Source: Sympetrum striolatum (taxonomy: Eukaryota > Arthropoda > Insecta > Odonata > Libellulidae). Taken from it: DNA of 64,000 bases. Below are positions 1 to 8,739 of the stretch, piece after piece. Below the pieces are notes generated by a model that saw only the letters and a list, made by a program, of their open reading frames with translations, was not told where the DNA came from and searched no databases. The stretch spans positions 20,306,459 through 20,370,458 of the forward strand of contig OX388349.1 of the NCBI GenBank assembly GCA_947579665.1, written 5' to 3'. Made by a program: the position numbers and the translations under genes. Numbering within the stretch: position 1 is the stretch's first letter; each line of letters starts with the position of its first letter.

Positions 1-531
1 ATAAAACGTATATTTTGGGTTTGTGACAAGGAAAGCAAACCATCAGTTCGTATTCCTAAGGTGCAATTTTTGCACAAACTACCTTCTTTTGCAAATCCTC
101 GGAAAATAAGCACATTGTATGTAATCGACGACTTGATGCACGAATGCTACAATCAGGCAGTCAGTCAGGTATTTACTAGAGGATCACATCATAGTAACAT
201 ATCAATTATTCTTATCACTCAAAATATATTCTATAAAAGTAAAGAGTCTAGAAACATTTCTCTAAACACAAAGTATTTTGTTGCTTTTAAAAATCCTCGG
301 GATCCTCGTCAATTCTTTTACTTGGCACAACAGGTTTACCCACCAAAACCTTCTGATTTATATGAGGCATACCTAAACGAAACTGAAGAACCGCATGGTT
401 ATCTTGTTCTTGACCTAACACAAGAGAGAGATAAAAGACTTCGATTCTATACGAAGATATTTCCAGGCGAATATAACGTCGTATACGCTCCTGAACAGGA
501 GGTTGACAAGTGTAACGAGATTGTGCAATGA
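1..531 (+). CDS. FtsK/HerA-type genome-packaging ATPase, C-terminal part
   Basis: The reading frame is open from base 1, so the gene starts outside the window; 176 residues are visible. A Walker B strand ending in two acidic residues (YVIDD, visible residues 40-44) is followed by a polar sensor-like strand ILITQN (70-75), as in the A32/FtsK ATPases that pump DNA into capsids of Polintons, adintoviruses and large DNA viruses. The Walker A loop must lie upstream. The stop TGA overlaps the next ATG as ATGA at 528-531, placing this gene at the head of the visible coupled capsid block. The family call is firm from the motif pair plus context; the exact subfamily is not shown. Confidence 0.85.
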   Translation: MKRIFWVCDKESKPSVRIPKVQFLHKLPSFANPRKISTLYVIDDLMHECYNQAVSQVFTRGSHHSNISIILITQNIFYKSKESRNISLNTKYFVAFKNPRDPRQFFYLAQQVYPPKPSDLYEAYLNETEEPHGYLVLDLTQERDKRLRFYTKIFPGEYNVVYAPEQEVDKCNEIVQ

Positions 532-860
532 AAAGGTTGAAGCGTCACCGCGCCTTACTGAGAGCCCTGATTACGGCAACGCCGAAAGTTCGTAGGTCGA
601 TTATTGCTTCAGGGAGTGACGATTTCATCAAATCTTTGTGCGAGTGTTGTTTAAATACTGTGAATGGTAATACAAAGTTAACCCCAATTATCAAGAAGAA
701 ACTGCTGAGATATAAGAATATTTTGAGAAAAATAGGTGGTGGAAGATTTCCACTTCATAAGAAGCGCAAGCTGCTGATACAAAAGGGTGGATTTCTACCA
801 GTATTATTAGCTAGCTTAGGAAGCCTTCTAACAGGCGCATTATCAAACTTAATGAAATGA
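528..860 (+). CDS. Small basic virion protein with hydrophobic Gly-rich C-terminus (adenovirus pX-like)
   Basis: 110 residues. The first 70 are strongly basic and helical in character, with a Cys-containing segment (CECC) in the middle. The tail from about residue 86 begins GGFLP and runs into an amphipathic Leu/Gly/Ser stretch. This layout is a recurrent Polinton/adintovirus protein compared in the literature with adenovirus core protein X and membrane-active peptides; a role in DNA condensation or endosome-membrane disruption is inference. The start is fixed by the ATGA overlap with the ATPase stop, and its own stop overlaps the next start the same way (857-860). It lies between the ATPase and the integrase-proximal protein. 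Confidence 0.75.
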   Translation: MKRLKRHRALLRALITATPKVRRSIIASGSDDFIKSLCECCLNTVNGNTKLTPIIKKKLLRYKNILRKIGGGRFPLHKKRKLLIQKGGFLPVLLASLGSLLTGALSNLMK

Positions 861-1507
861 GTTTGAAAAAATATATTTTGGTGGATCCTTCAGAGTATGA
901 TTCAAGGATTCAAGAGAAGCAACTAACTGCATTAGATGCTCGGATGTCAGCTATTTTGCGGAATAAGAGCATGAGTGAATCAGAGAAATGGCATAGATAC
1001 AGTCAGATTCTCAACGATTATTTAAACATAGCATCTGAAAGTAGAAGGCCAATAAAGCTCCCACTAGTCAAGGAGGAAACACGTAGGAAAAAACTCGTGT
1101 CAAAAAAAAGGAAGATATCGGACTTGGAACAGCTGCGGGGTAAGGAATGGCATCCACCTCAAAAAAGAATTATCACCTCAGACGCATCAGAAGCAGACGA
1201 TCGGATATCAGAAGAGGGAGTGACTTCAAACGTAATATCACCCATGAGAACTCGGGGAGCAATAAAAAAACAGTTCCAGCGGTCAAAAGACAAACGCCGA
1301 TCTCCGCAAGCAAGCGATCAGACATACGAAGAGAGAGTGACTTCAGAAATACAGAAAATGTTACACACCACCCCTCAAGCAAAGGTAATTTCACCCATGA
1401 GAACTCGGGGAGCGAGAAAGAAACAGTTCCAGTGGACACCATACCAAGAAAAACCATTGGCAGTAAAAAGCTCCGGAAAAAAAAGATTAACATGGTCTCC
1501 GCTATGA
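857..1507 (+). CDS. Hypothetical virion-associated protein with internal duplication
   Basis: 216 residues. The N-terminal about 75 residues look folded and charged, with an LDARMSAILRNKSMS-type helix and a KWHRYSQILNDYL segment. The C-terminal half is Arg/Lys/Ser-rich and contains a direct duplication: SPMRTRG followed by KKQFQ occurs twice, encoded by DNA repeats near 1,199-1,281 and 1,315-1,437. The protein ends in a Trp-Ser-Pro-Leu tail, and the second repeat carries a similar Trp-Thr-Pro-Tyr. The position between the pX-like gene and the integrase is typical for small Polinton structural or accessory proteins, but I do not recognise a function. Its start and stop are both ATGA overlaps. 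Confidence 0.65.
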   Translation: MSLKKYILVDPSEYDSRIQEKQLTALDARMSAILRNKSMSESEKWHRYSQILNDYLNIASESRRPIKLPLVKEETRRKKLVSKKRKISDLEQLRGKEWHPPQKRIITSDASEADDRISEEGVTSNVISPMRTRGAIKKQFQRSKDKRRSPQASDQTYEERVTSEIQKMLHTTPQAKVISPMRTRGARKKQFQWTPYQEKPLAVKSSGKKRLTWSPL

Positions 1508-2562
1508 GAGAAAGCGAGCACGATAAAATGAAGGCAACATATTATAATCTTTCTCACCCAGCAAGTCTTTCGTCAGCGGAAAAATTAAGTAAAGCAACAA
1601 ATGCAAAGTTGAAGACAGTGAAGGACTGGTTAAGTGAGCAAGATGCTCATACATTGCATAAACCCATGCGTAGGAAAATTACTCGAAATCGTTACCGAAG
1701 TATATCAATCGATGAAACGTGGCAGTGTGATTTGAACGATTTGAGAAATTTAAAAAAATACAATGGAGGGTATCAGTATTTGCTGACAGTCATTGACATT
1801 TTCTCAAAATTTGCATGGGCTATTCCAATAAAATGCAAAACATCGGATTGCATAATAGGAGCTTTCAAAACAATTTTAAAGGAGAGGAAACCTCTGAAAA
1901 TACAGAGTGATAAGGGTACTGAATTCACAAATAAAAAATTCAAGACGTTCCTGAACGATCGTGGAATCAAATTTTACACGACTAACAACCCAGATGTGAA
2001 GGCCTCCATAGTGGAGCGCTTTAACAGAACTTTGAAAACAAAGATGTATAAATACTTCACATTTGCAAGTACTTTCAAGTATATCGATATAATTCAAGAC
2101 CTTGTGAAATCTTACAATAATAGCGTGCATTCCAGCACAGGTATAGAGCCGAGCAAAGTCACACTTGCCAATTCATTTCAAGTGGCTAGAAAATTATCAC
2201 ATGTCACGAAGAAATCAAAATTCAACTATGCAGTGGGTGATTTTGTCAGGGTTAGTAAGGAGAGATTACCATTCAAAAAAGGATACACGAAGAACTTTTC
2301 TGAGGAAATATTCAAGGTGACCTCACGTTTGATGGGTAACGTGGTGCCAACATATACGTTGGAAGATCTGAATGGGGAAGCTATAAAAGGCTCATATTAT
2401 GAACCTGAATTAGTTAAGGTGAGGCTTCCTAAGGTATTCAGAGTGGAGAAGATACTTAAAAGACGGGGTAGGGGGAAAAATTCGGAGTATTTTGTCAAGT
2501 GGTATGGTTATGACAAAAACTTCAACTCTTGGGTGAGAGCTACATCAATACAGAGAATATAA
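1504..2562 (+). CDS. Retroviral-type integrase with C-terminal chromodomain
   Basis: 352 residues from the ATG at 1504. The rve core shows the catalytic acids D76 (CDLND), D136 (SDKGTEF) and E171 (VERFNR), with 34 residues between the last two. An N-terminal basic DNA-binding region precedes them. The last about 42 residues form a chromodomain (VEKILKRR ... EYFVKWYGYD ... FNSW), which in Polinton integrases is thought to guide chromatin targeting. The protein joins element ends to host DNA. I chose 1504 because its ATG overlaps the previous stop as ATGA. The frame stays open upstream to an ATG at 1147, but that stretch overlaps gene 857-1507 in another frame. An ATG at 1492 is also possible. 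Confidence 0.9.
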   Translation: MRESEHDKMKATYYNLSHPASLSSAEKLSKATNAKLKTVKDWLSEQDAHTLHKPMRRKITRNRYRSISIDETWQCDLNDLRNLKKYNGGYQYLLTVIDIFSKFAWAIPIKCKTSDCIIGAFKTILKERKPLKIQSDKGTEFTNKKFKTFLNDRGIKFYTTNNPDVKASIVERFNRTLKTKMYKYFTFASTFKYIDIIQDLVKSYNNSVHSSTGIEPSKVTLANSFQVARKLSHVTKKSKFNYAVGDFVRVSKERLPFKKGYTKNFSEEIFKVTSRLMGNVVPTYTLEDLNGEAIKGSYYEPELVKVRLPKVFRVEKILKRRGRGKNSEYFVKWYGYDKNFNSWVRATSIQRI

Positions 2563-2621
2563 AATAAACCGTAATTGATATATTTAGCTCATTTGAGATA
2601 AAGGTTTGATCGGGGGGAGAC

Positions 2622-3938
2622 ATGAGTCAATGCTATGTTACTCTCATTAGCAATGATTCCGCCAACATTTTTCATGGTAACACGATTGCACATTTTACCA
2701 ATCTCCTTTCGAAGGAACTAGTGTTGGATGGTGAATGGGAAGTCGGAATTTCCGAATTCTCATTCCCCGAAATATTAAGAAAGAAGTCCTCCAATGAAGA
2801 AGAAGATCAAGGTGAATCTAAGAGGATAAACAAGAGATCAGCTCCGTTAAACGTTATAACCTCGAAAAGGCGTTCAGGGTACACATTCGTTGCATTAACA
2901 TATGAAAATAAAATACTTGAAATAAAACACGGTCATTATGCAAGCTTTTATGATGCTATTTCAATATTTAGAGATACTTCAAGCCCACTGTTGTTTTCGA
3001 TAGTTGATTCAATAAACGATTTCGATGTGAAATGGCGATTATCTGATAGAGAAATCAAAAATGCCCCCATTAATTCACCACTTAGCGTTAAATCAAATAC
3101 GATCCATTATGTGTTTGGTGAAGAAAGGATATATTCTTCTTTCACGGATGTGTTACGATCTTTGTATACCGATAACATTGAGTTAGTAATGAAAGAAATG
3201 AAGGATAGTTGTGAGAGGTATTATAGTAAGGACTATGCTTACATACGAGCTGATTCATCCATAGACATACGGATAAAGAGGAAAGAGTACAGCTCTGTAA
3301 TGGATTTTGTGAAATCCGTTTTCCAAAATTATAGGCTTGATACGCTAGCAACTCTCATCACACCAATGGCTATCTTTCAATTAACCCTAACCAGGGTTTC
3401 TTATTATAAAAAAGGTGATACCCCAGACGTAAATGAGCATATCATCGTTAACAGGTCTGGAAAAACATTCTTATATTTCAAAAGCACTTATTTCGGATCG
3501 GTGTCAACGTTCTTTGAAAATATAATTACTCCATACGATGCACGAACCATTCGACAGGAATTAATCAAAGCTTTAAATTTATATTTTCTTGAGAGATCGG
3601 AAGGTGTGCCAAAACAGTCTATAGAAAAGATAGAAGAGCATTTCATAGAATTTGATCCAGATAAAGATGATATTCATGTTTATACAGATATAATACAGCC
3701 AACGATTGTAGGATCCACCTCGTCAAGGTTGTTGAGGACAGTTAATGCCAAAAAGAATCAATACTATTTTCATAACATTTACTACCACCCCGTAGAGAAA
3801 GCACGAATCGGAAGTATTGAGATAATGATTGCAGATGAGTTAGGCAGATTAATACCTTTTAAAGGAGGTCTTAAACCTTCTAGAGTGATGCTTCACTTTA
3901 GATCGATTCGGAGCATAAATACCATATATAGTGAATGA
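2622..3938 (+). CDS. Penton-like minor capsid protein
   Basis: 438 residues. The N-terminus has the signature seen in Polinton/adintovirus minor capsid proteins: a CYVTLISNDS strand, a turn with N-T, a FTNLLSKELVL strand and EWEVGISEFSFPE. In that family the protein is predicted to be a single jelly roll forming pentons at capsid vertices. The rest is mixed alpha/beta without motifs I recognise. It follows the integrase after a 59-bp gap and overlaps the next gene by an ATGA at 3935. The gap holds an AT-rich TATA-like stretch near 2577, too weak to call a promoter. The penton assignment is by family pattern and gene order, not by structure. Confidence 0.7.
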   Translation: MSQCYVTLISNDSANIFHGNTIAHFTNLLSKELVLDGEWEVGISEFSFPEILRKKSSNEEEDQGESKRINKRSAPLNVITSKRRSGYTFVALTYENKILEIKHGHYASFYDAISIFRDTSSPLLFSIVDSINDFDVKWRLSDREIKNAPINSPLSVKSNTIHYVFGEERIYSSFTDVLRSLYTDNIELVMKEMKDSCERYYSKDYAYIRADSSIDIRIKRKEYSSVMDFVKSVFQNYRLDTLATLITPMAIFQLTLTRVSYYKKGDTPDVNEHIIVNRSGKTFLYFKSTYFGSVSTFFENIITPYDARTIRQELIKALNLYFLERSEGVPKQSIEKIEEHFIEFDPDKDDIHVYTDIIQPTIVGSTSSRLLRTVNAKKNQYYFHNIYYHPVEKARIGSIEIMIADELGRLIPFKGGLKPSRVMLHFRSIRSINTIYSE

Positions 3939-4495
3939 TAGAGTCATTATTAAGAAAGATGTCTGCTGATGCACGTCGCTATTTCCTGCACATTGGTAGA
4001 GGAGTGGAGGATGGTAGCAAAATCGGACAGTTGTACGTGGCAACGCGCAGATATCAAAGAGGACGTGGAGTAGGGAGCATTTTCCAAAGTATTTGGAAAA
4101 TGGTACGACCACTAGTATTTAAAGGAGCGAAGACTATAGGTAAGGAGGCATTAAATGCTGGAATAGGCACCCTAACTGACATGGCAAGTGGAATAAATGC
4201 TAGGGAGGCGCTTCAGGGACGCGTTGGTGAGGCTGGACGAAATCTGAAAAGGAAAGCGGAAAGAAAAATTTCAACGTTGATGACAGGATCTGGTTTAAAA
4301 ATCGCTCGAAAATCGCCAAAGCATAGAGTTATTAGGAAACGACGAGTGCAGAAAGGTGGCGGTCGCAAGAAAGGTGGTGGTCTGAAGAAAAAGAGGTGTT
4401 GCAAAAAGAGAGGGAAGACATTAAAGAAAAAAGAAGGAAAAAGGAAAAATAAAAGACCAAAGGTTAATCTCGCGTATTCTGATATATTTACCTAG
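3935..4495 (+). CDS. Lysine/arginine-rich virion core-like protein
   Basis: 186 residues. A YQRGRGVGS segment near residue 40 leads into a predicted amphipathic helix and KGAKTIGKEALNAG. Next comes a REALQGRVGEAGRNLKRKA region and then an extremely basic tail of about 60 residues with GGGRKKGGG repeats and poly-Lys runs. This combination is found in Polinton/adintovirus virion proteins between penton and hexon, and the basic tail suggests binding of encapsidated DNA; the function is inferred. The last residues (LAYSDIFT) are not basic and could be a protease-released or docking tail. Its start is an ATGA overlap with the penton stop; it ends 18 bp before the hexon gene's TATA box. Confidence 0.65.
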   Translation: MIESLLRKMSADARRYFLHIGRGVEDGSKIGQLYVATRRYQRGRGVGSIFQSIWKMVRPLVFKGAKTIGKEALNAGIGTLTDMASGINAREALQGRVGEAGRNLKRKAERKISTLMTGSGLKIARKSPKHRVIRKRRVQKGGGRKKGGGLKKKRCCKKRGKTLKKKEGKRKNKRPKVNLAYSDIFT

Positions 4496-4513
4496 GAAAA
4501 TGTGGTGTATGCA

Positions 4514-4551
4514 TATATAAATGGGGGTCCAGTTAAAATTGATTATCAGTC
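4514..4551 (+). promoter_or_regulatory. TATA plus TCAGT initiator upstream of the hexon gene
   Basis: TATATAAA at 4514-4521 is followed, 34 bases from its first T, by TCAGTC (A at 4548), the arthropod initiator consensus. The hexon ATG at 4579 lies 31 bases downstream. Spacing and motifs fit an insect-type core promoter giving the capsid gene its own transcript in addition to any polycistronic one. Confidence 0.6.
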
Positions 4552-4578
4552 TTAGAAGGGATTGCCAACGGAGCAGTT

Positions 4579-5874
4579 ATGGCAGTCGTAACCCACGAAG
4601 CTCTTGATTTGTTTTCCGAGTCACCAGTACAATTTTCAATCAAAGGGAGGCAACAAGTTCCATATAAACCGGAAAATTCTGTAGATGGAGCGGTCACGAC
4701 TATAGAATTTCACGTGAAAAATGCAGGTAATAAAACTTACAAAGACTTGAGTAGCTTTGCTTTGAACTTAAAGTTAAAACTAGTGAAACCTGACGGTGGT
4801 GATTTCAAGGAATCTGACAATAGTCAACCTGGAGTCGTTAATAATTTTCTGCATTCCATATTCACACAGTGTCACATATATTGGAATGATATTCTAATTT
4901 CACCATATGCCTCCCATTATAATTATAAGGCATACTTGGAAACGTTGTTAAACTATGGCATTGATGCCTCTAACACTCACCTTAAATGCGTATGCTGGGA
5001 ACTTGATCGTGGAGTGGATATCGATTTACAAACCGAAGGAAATACTGGATTTACTGTTAGGAGAGCATATTTCAAAAACAGCTCCATAGTAGAATTGGAG
5101 GGAAGGATTTTCTGTGACATATTCAACATAAATAGGTTTTTGATACATGGCGTTGATGTTAAACTCAAGTTCTCATTGGCGAAAGATTCATTCTTCCTGA
5201 AAGGTTCAGAAGCTCCGGCTAAGCTCAAGATACTTGATGCTACACTTTTCGTGGATCATTATAATATCGATGAACCAATTCTCATAGCAAATGAAAGGAA
5301 ACTGCTAACGCACAATATACTTTACCCATTCAAAAGAGTGGAAATAAAAAATTATACTATTCAAAAGGGGCTCAGTTATTATAATCAGGGAAACATTGCA
5401 GGTGCACAAGGAAAATTACCCAGTAGAATCATAGTTTGCATGGTTTCTCATGCAGCATATGTTGGCTCGCTTACTAAAAATCCTTTCAATTTCCAACACT
5501 TTAATTTGTCAAAATTTTGTCTCCTATACAATGGGTTCCCAATACCTGCAAATGGATTGGAAATGGATTTCAGCAAGGGCTTGTACACAAGAGCTTACCG
5601 ACATTTCATCAATGGATTAGGCACTAACCATTCTGATAGGGGAAACACTGTATCAAAAGAAATGTTTGAAAAAGGCTTCTTCATTATAGCCCAAGATCTC
5701 TCCCCGGATGGTTGTGCTGATTGCGATCACATTTCCCCTTCGGAAAAAGGGGATTTAGTTATCGAATTGTTTTTTGCATCAGCTCTAGGCGCTCCTATCA
5801 CAATGTTGGTTTACGCAGAGTATGATAGCGTTATTGAAGTAGATAAAACTAGATCTGTTTATTTGCGATTGTAA
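4579..5874 (+). CDS. Hexon-like major capsid protein (predicted double jelly roll)
   Basis: 431 residues. The pattern NNFLHSIFTQCHIYWND ... YNYKAYLETLLNYGIDAS about residues 87-135 is the conserved block of the F54H12.2-like proteins found in Polintons, adintoviruses and their host-integrated copies. Length and strand-rich composition suit two tandem jelly rolls of a trimeric hexon, although some Polinton capsid proteins are longer. The gene has its own TATA/initiator and is followed after a single base (TAA-G-ATG) by the protease gene. The frame is intact with no decay. I am confident in the family and fairly confident, not certain, that it is the major capsid protein rather than another structural protein. 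Confidence 0.7.
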   Translation: MAVVTHEALDLFSESPVQFSIKGRQQVPYKPENSVDGAVTTIEFHVKNAGNKTYKDLSSFALNLKLKLVKPDGGDFKESDNSQPGVVNNFLHSIFTQCHIYWNDILISPYASHYNYKAYLETLLNYGIDASNTHLKCVCWELDRGVDIDLQTEGNTGFTVRRAYFKNSSIVELEGRIFCDIFNINRFLIHGVDVKLKFSLAKDSFFLKGSEAPAKLKILDATLFVDHYNIDEPILIANERKLLTHNILYPFKRVEIKNYTIQKGLSYYNQGNIAGAQGKLPSRIIVCMVSHAAYVGSLTKNPFNFQHFNLSKFCLLYNGFPIPANGLEMDFSKGLYTRAYRHFINGLGTNHSDRGNTVSKEMFEKGFFIIAQDLSPDGCADCDHISPSEKGDLVIELFFASALGAPITMLVYAEYDSVIEVDKTRSVYLRL

Positions 5875-5875
5875 G

Positions 5876-6412
5876 ATGAATACCATTGAAATACAAACTC
5901 TTTTGCTTAATGATTCTCGCACTAAACGGTATTTTCGTGGAGTTTTTCCCTCAGACAAGTTACCTAAAAGTCCTCATGTTGGTATTTACATCATTAATCT
6001 TGACCCATCCAGCCTTCCTGGAAGTCACTGGGTTGTAGCTCACATCATTAATGATAGAAAAGTTGAATATTTCGATTCCTATGGGCAACCACCAATAATA
6101 ATTCCAATATTGAAATTTCTCAATTCATTTGTGATGACTCGAAATTCATTTCAGCTTCAAAATTACAAATCAGACCTTTGCGGTGAATACTGCTGTCTCT
6201 ATGCACTCTATAAATGTACTGGTCGCTCTCTTCAGGACTATCTCACACAATTTACTAGTCGCCGTGATTTAAACGATTGCCGGCTATTGCATCAGGTTAA
6301 AAAGGAGTTTGGATACGTCCTTGAACGCGTTCGAACATGTCATTCCAATGCTCAGACGTGTTGCTCGAGATTCTCTCGAGTTAAAAAGTCCCTCCCCTCA
6401 CATCGCGTATAA
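5876..6412 (+). CDS. Adenain-type cysteine protease (virion maturation)
   Basis: 178 residues. The C5-family catalytic pattern is complete: H51 followed by Trp (SHWVVAH), D67 in YFDSYG, Q95 for the oxyanion hole, and C102 in DLCGEYCC. The Gln-to-Cys spacing of seven matches adenovirus protease. The enzyme would cleave capsid and core precursors during assembly. It starts one base after the hexon stop, so it is probably translated by coupling from the same mRNA. Its TAA stop lies inside the TATA box of the next transcription unit (6408-6415). No truncation or missing catalytic residue is seen. Confidence 0.9.
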   Translation: MNTIEIQTLLLNDSRTKRYFRGVFPSDKLPKSPHVGIYIINLDPSSLPGSHWVVAHIINDRKVEYFDSYGQPPIIIPILKFLNSFVMTRNSFQLQNYKSDLCGEYCCLYALYKCTGRSLQDYLTQFTSRRDLNDCRLLHQVKKEFGYVLERVRTCHSNAQTCCSRFSRVKKSLPSHRV

Positions 6413-6440
6413 ATACGCCACCTTGCGTGTTGGTAGCATT
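6408..6440 (+). promoter_or_regulatory. TATA and initiator-like promoter of the spliced early-like gene
   Basis: TATAAATA at 6408-6415 overlaps the protease stop codon. A GCATTC initiator-like hexamer (A at 6438) lies 30 bases downstream. The next ATG is at 6485. Overlap of a promoter with the upstream coding end shows how compact the element is. Confidence 0.55.
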
Positions 6441-6484
6441 CAAACTGGATTTTGCATTAGCTAGAGAAAGTCCACACATTCATC

Positions 6485-7629
6485 ATGGAAAGAGATAAAA
6501 TTATAAAGTTTTATCACCAGTTTAAAAATATCACTACAGAACATGATGATATGTTAATCAGAACCTATTTAGAGGAAACTAAAGATGGGGACTACAAATT
6601 TACCAAAAATGAGAGAGGAGAAAAACACATTGAATCATGCATTTGGGCTAAGGATACACCGAGATGTGGTTCAGATGTCTGCAAATGTTTTTTCATAGAT
6701 AGGGCAATGCGTCATGTTAAGGAAGTAATGGAAATGTACCTTTCCACGAATCCTACATGTGCAAGGTAAGCATCAACTCTTTTTTCTTTACATTTTTCAT
6801 AACATATATACCTAATTGCTTGAGATTCGATATCTCATTAACTAATTACATTTTTTATTTTCTTTTTTTCATTAATAAGGAAAACTCTGGAACTACATAA
6901 ATATCCATCACATCTAGCGGACGCATTGGTTGAGCACTATAAACATCACATAGATAATTCTCCACCAGTGATGCCTCCTTGCGATTGTTCGCGCAAATAT
7001 AAGTGGCGTAATCATATAAGTAGAATAATGATTAAACACATTCTACTAGATTGTAAGTAAGTATGGGGGCTGTGAAATTTGAGCTTTGATGGTTGCGCAA
7101 AATATCCAATTATCTAACTAAATCTATTTTTTCCCTTTTTTAGATCACGCGAACGTAAAGCGTTTTTTGAGAGGTTCAGATTTGTGAAACCTATGAAAAG
7201 GTGAGATTTCCTATCATAAGTAGTTAATTATATTAGTATCACGTGATTTCTCAATCCGTTTTTTTTCTTTATCTTATCGCCTACTATATAACAGATCTAC
7301 CACTGAAGGCTCTGTATCCAGTGGAGATGTCAATGTTGGAGAGTGAGGTCGCAACAACCGCTTTAACTGAGGAGAACCGGTCTGAGGAGGTTGACAAAAG
7401 TGAGGGAGCCTCCAAGGAAGTGTTAAAGGACTCTGCTGTCGGCAAAAACATTACCCAGAAGAAGAAGACTGAGAGATCGCATGGAAAGAAAGGATCTAAA
7501 AGGAAGACAAAGGTGGACGTCAAGAGAATCTGCACCGCTGAATTAGGATTGAAGTTTACTATGGAAGTACCTCAGGATGGACCGATCACGACCAATATTG
7601 ACGACTTCAACTTCAAAATCAACGAATAG
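6485..7629 (+). CDS. Spliced regulatory-like protein, two predicted isoforms
   Basis: Not recognised as a known family. Exon 1 (6485-6765) ends AAG|GTAAG. Exon 2 starts at 6880 after a T-rich tract and AG, and ends at tandem donors GTAAGTAAGT, giving exon ends 7052 or 7056. Exon 3 is 7144-7200 (AAAAG|GTGAG) and exon 4 starts at 7295. Only two combinations stay open. Donor 7056 plus exon 3 gives 188 residues ending at 7346. Donor 7052 with exon 3 skipped gives 262 residues ending at 7629, with a Lys-rich nuclear-localisation-like tail. Shared parts contain Cys/His pairs (CGSDVCKCF, PCDCSRKYKW) that might bind zinc. The region follows a TATA promoter and precedes overlapping ORFs, so a regulatory early role is a guess. 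Splicing is predicted from sequence only. Confidence 0.5.
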
Positions 7630-8092
7630 ATCAACTGAGTGCAATGTAGATTTCCAAGCATTTCGAGGGAAAAGGAAAGAGTTCATCATCAGAGAGTTGG
7701 CAGCTGTTGATATAAATTGGGGGAGAGAACAAGTGTGGATGTTCAAGTGTCCTGATAATACTTTGTATGACCTAAAAGATAATGTGTGGTTGGCTAATAA
7801 TTTCCACGGACTAGATAGAGGTGTTGGTGATTTGGATTACGATTCTCTAGCTGAAATTGTGCGCTATTACATTGGCCAGTTTGAAGTTATATATGCAAAA
7901 GGGTATGAGAAGTGTCGTTATCTCAAATCTTTGTTGCACAGAAGGGTTACAGAACTCAACACACCCCGATTGCAATCATTAACTTGGGCTGGAGGGTGTC
8001 TCTTACCCCAACACTCACACGGAAGATTTGTATGTGCTCTTGCAAACTGTAAAAAGCTAAAAGCATACTGTCAAATAGTTGGACTTTGGTGA
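7577..8092 (+). CDS. Hypothetical protein, DEDD-exonuclease-like pattern
   Basis: 171 residues. From about residue 22 it has CNVDFQAF ... EFIIRELAAVD, then DYDSLAEIVR, VIYAKGYEKCRYL and a late HSHGRFVCALANC. I recall this overall arrangement from arthropod virus- and transposon-associated proteins that resemble RNase H-fold DEDD nucleases, but the canonical acidic residues are not all evident here, so activity is unproven. It overlaps the previous ORF by 53 bases in another frame and the next by 14, so it is probably expressed by splicing or leaky scanning from the 6408 promoter. No start signal of its own is visible. Confidence 0.5.
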   Translation: MDRSRPILTTSTSKSTNRSTECNVDFQAFRGKRKEFIIRELAAVDINWGREQVWMFKCPDNTLYDLKDNVWLANNFHGLDRGVGDLDYDSLAEIVRYYIGQFEVIYAKGYEKCRYLKSLLHRRVTELNTPRLQSLTWAGGCLLPQHSHGRFVCALANCKKLKAYCQIVGLW

Positions 8093-8651
8093 AGTGTTAT
8101 TTACAATGCAATTCTTTTATGTAAACTATATAACTGTTGGCGACACTAAACTCGCCTTTACAAAGATGAAACGTTTCCCAGACGTTTATGTAGTTAATAT
8201 ACCAAGGGATGTCTTAAAATCTGGTGGAAATGATTTGTCTTTCTCTATTGTTTTTGATAAACCCATGGTGTGTGACGTAAGTTTTATGAACAACTATGTA
8301 AGTCTATTAGGTGATGTAGCGTTGTTTTCTGGATTTGTTGATAAAACAGGACAATATATTGAAAGATTTCTAATAGATGGGTGCAGCACTGATAAATTTT
8401 TCACATTTTGGGTGGATATGTACTCCACGATTGATACTCATATAAAGGTGAATAATAAAAAGACTTTTGAGCGTGAGATATGTTGTGAAAATGAGGATAA
8501 AGCAGATGTTGAATCAAATAGGATAACTAGAACTGATTTGGGAGGTTGTTGTTACACCGACCATTCAAAATCCATAATGTCTTATGTACGTGTTGATACT
8601 CGAATAGTCAAACGTGTTAACACTATTCAAATTCAATTTCAACTTTTGTGA
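8079..8651 (+). CDS. Hypothetical beta-strand-rich protein
   Basis: 190 residues, or 181 if the ATG at 8106 is used. Alternating hydrophobic segments (FYVNYITVG, DVYVVNIPRDVL, LSFSIVFDKPMVCDVSF) suggest a mainly beta fold; the middle part has a Cys-containing loop (CCENEDK). I recognise no family. It starts within the end of the preceding ORF (14-base overlap), follows the dense packing of the element, and is followed by AATAAA at 8685-8690. It therefore appears to be the last gene of the transcription unit that begins at 6408. Confidence 0.5.
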   Translation: MDFGEVLFTMQFFYVNYITVGDTKLAFTKMKRFPDVYVVNIPRDVLKSGGNDLSFSIVFDKPMVCDVSFMNNYVSLLGDVALFSGFVDKTGQYIERFLIDGCSTDKFFTFWVDMYSTIDTHIKVNNKKTFEREICCENEDKADVESNRITRTDLGGCCYTDHSKSIMSYVRVDTRIVKRVNTIQIQFQLL

Positions 8652-8684
8652 AGTATAGAAATGGGTTTTTTCACACTGTAAAAC

Positions 8685-8690
8685 AATAAA
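8685..8690 (+). terminator. AATAAA polyadenylation signal
   Basis: AATAAA lies 34 bases after the stop at 8651, in an A/T-rich stretch, and would end the 6408-initiated transcripts before the next promoter region. Confidence 0.5.
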
Positions 8691-8739
8691 AAACAGTCAG
8701 CTATCACATCATTCCTTATTATTTACATCATTTTTCCCC

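Noticed and set aside
1147..1503. N-terminal extension of the integrase ORF to 1147
   Set aside because: It overlaps the conserved-looking 857-1507 gene in another frame, and the ATGA overlap at 1504 gives a better start. The extension is probably the shadow of repeats.
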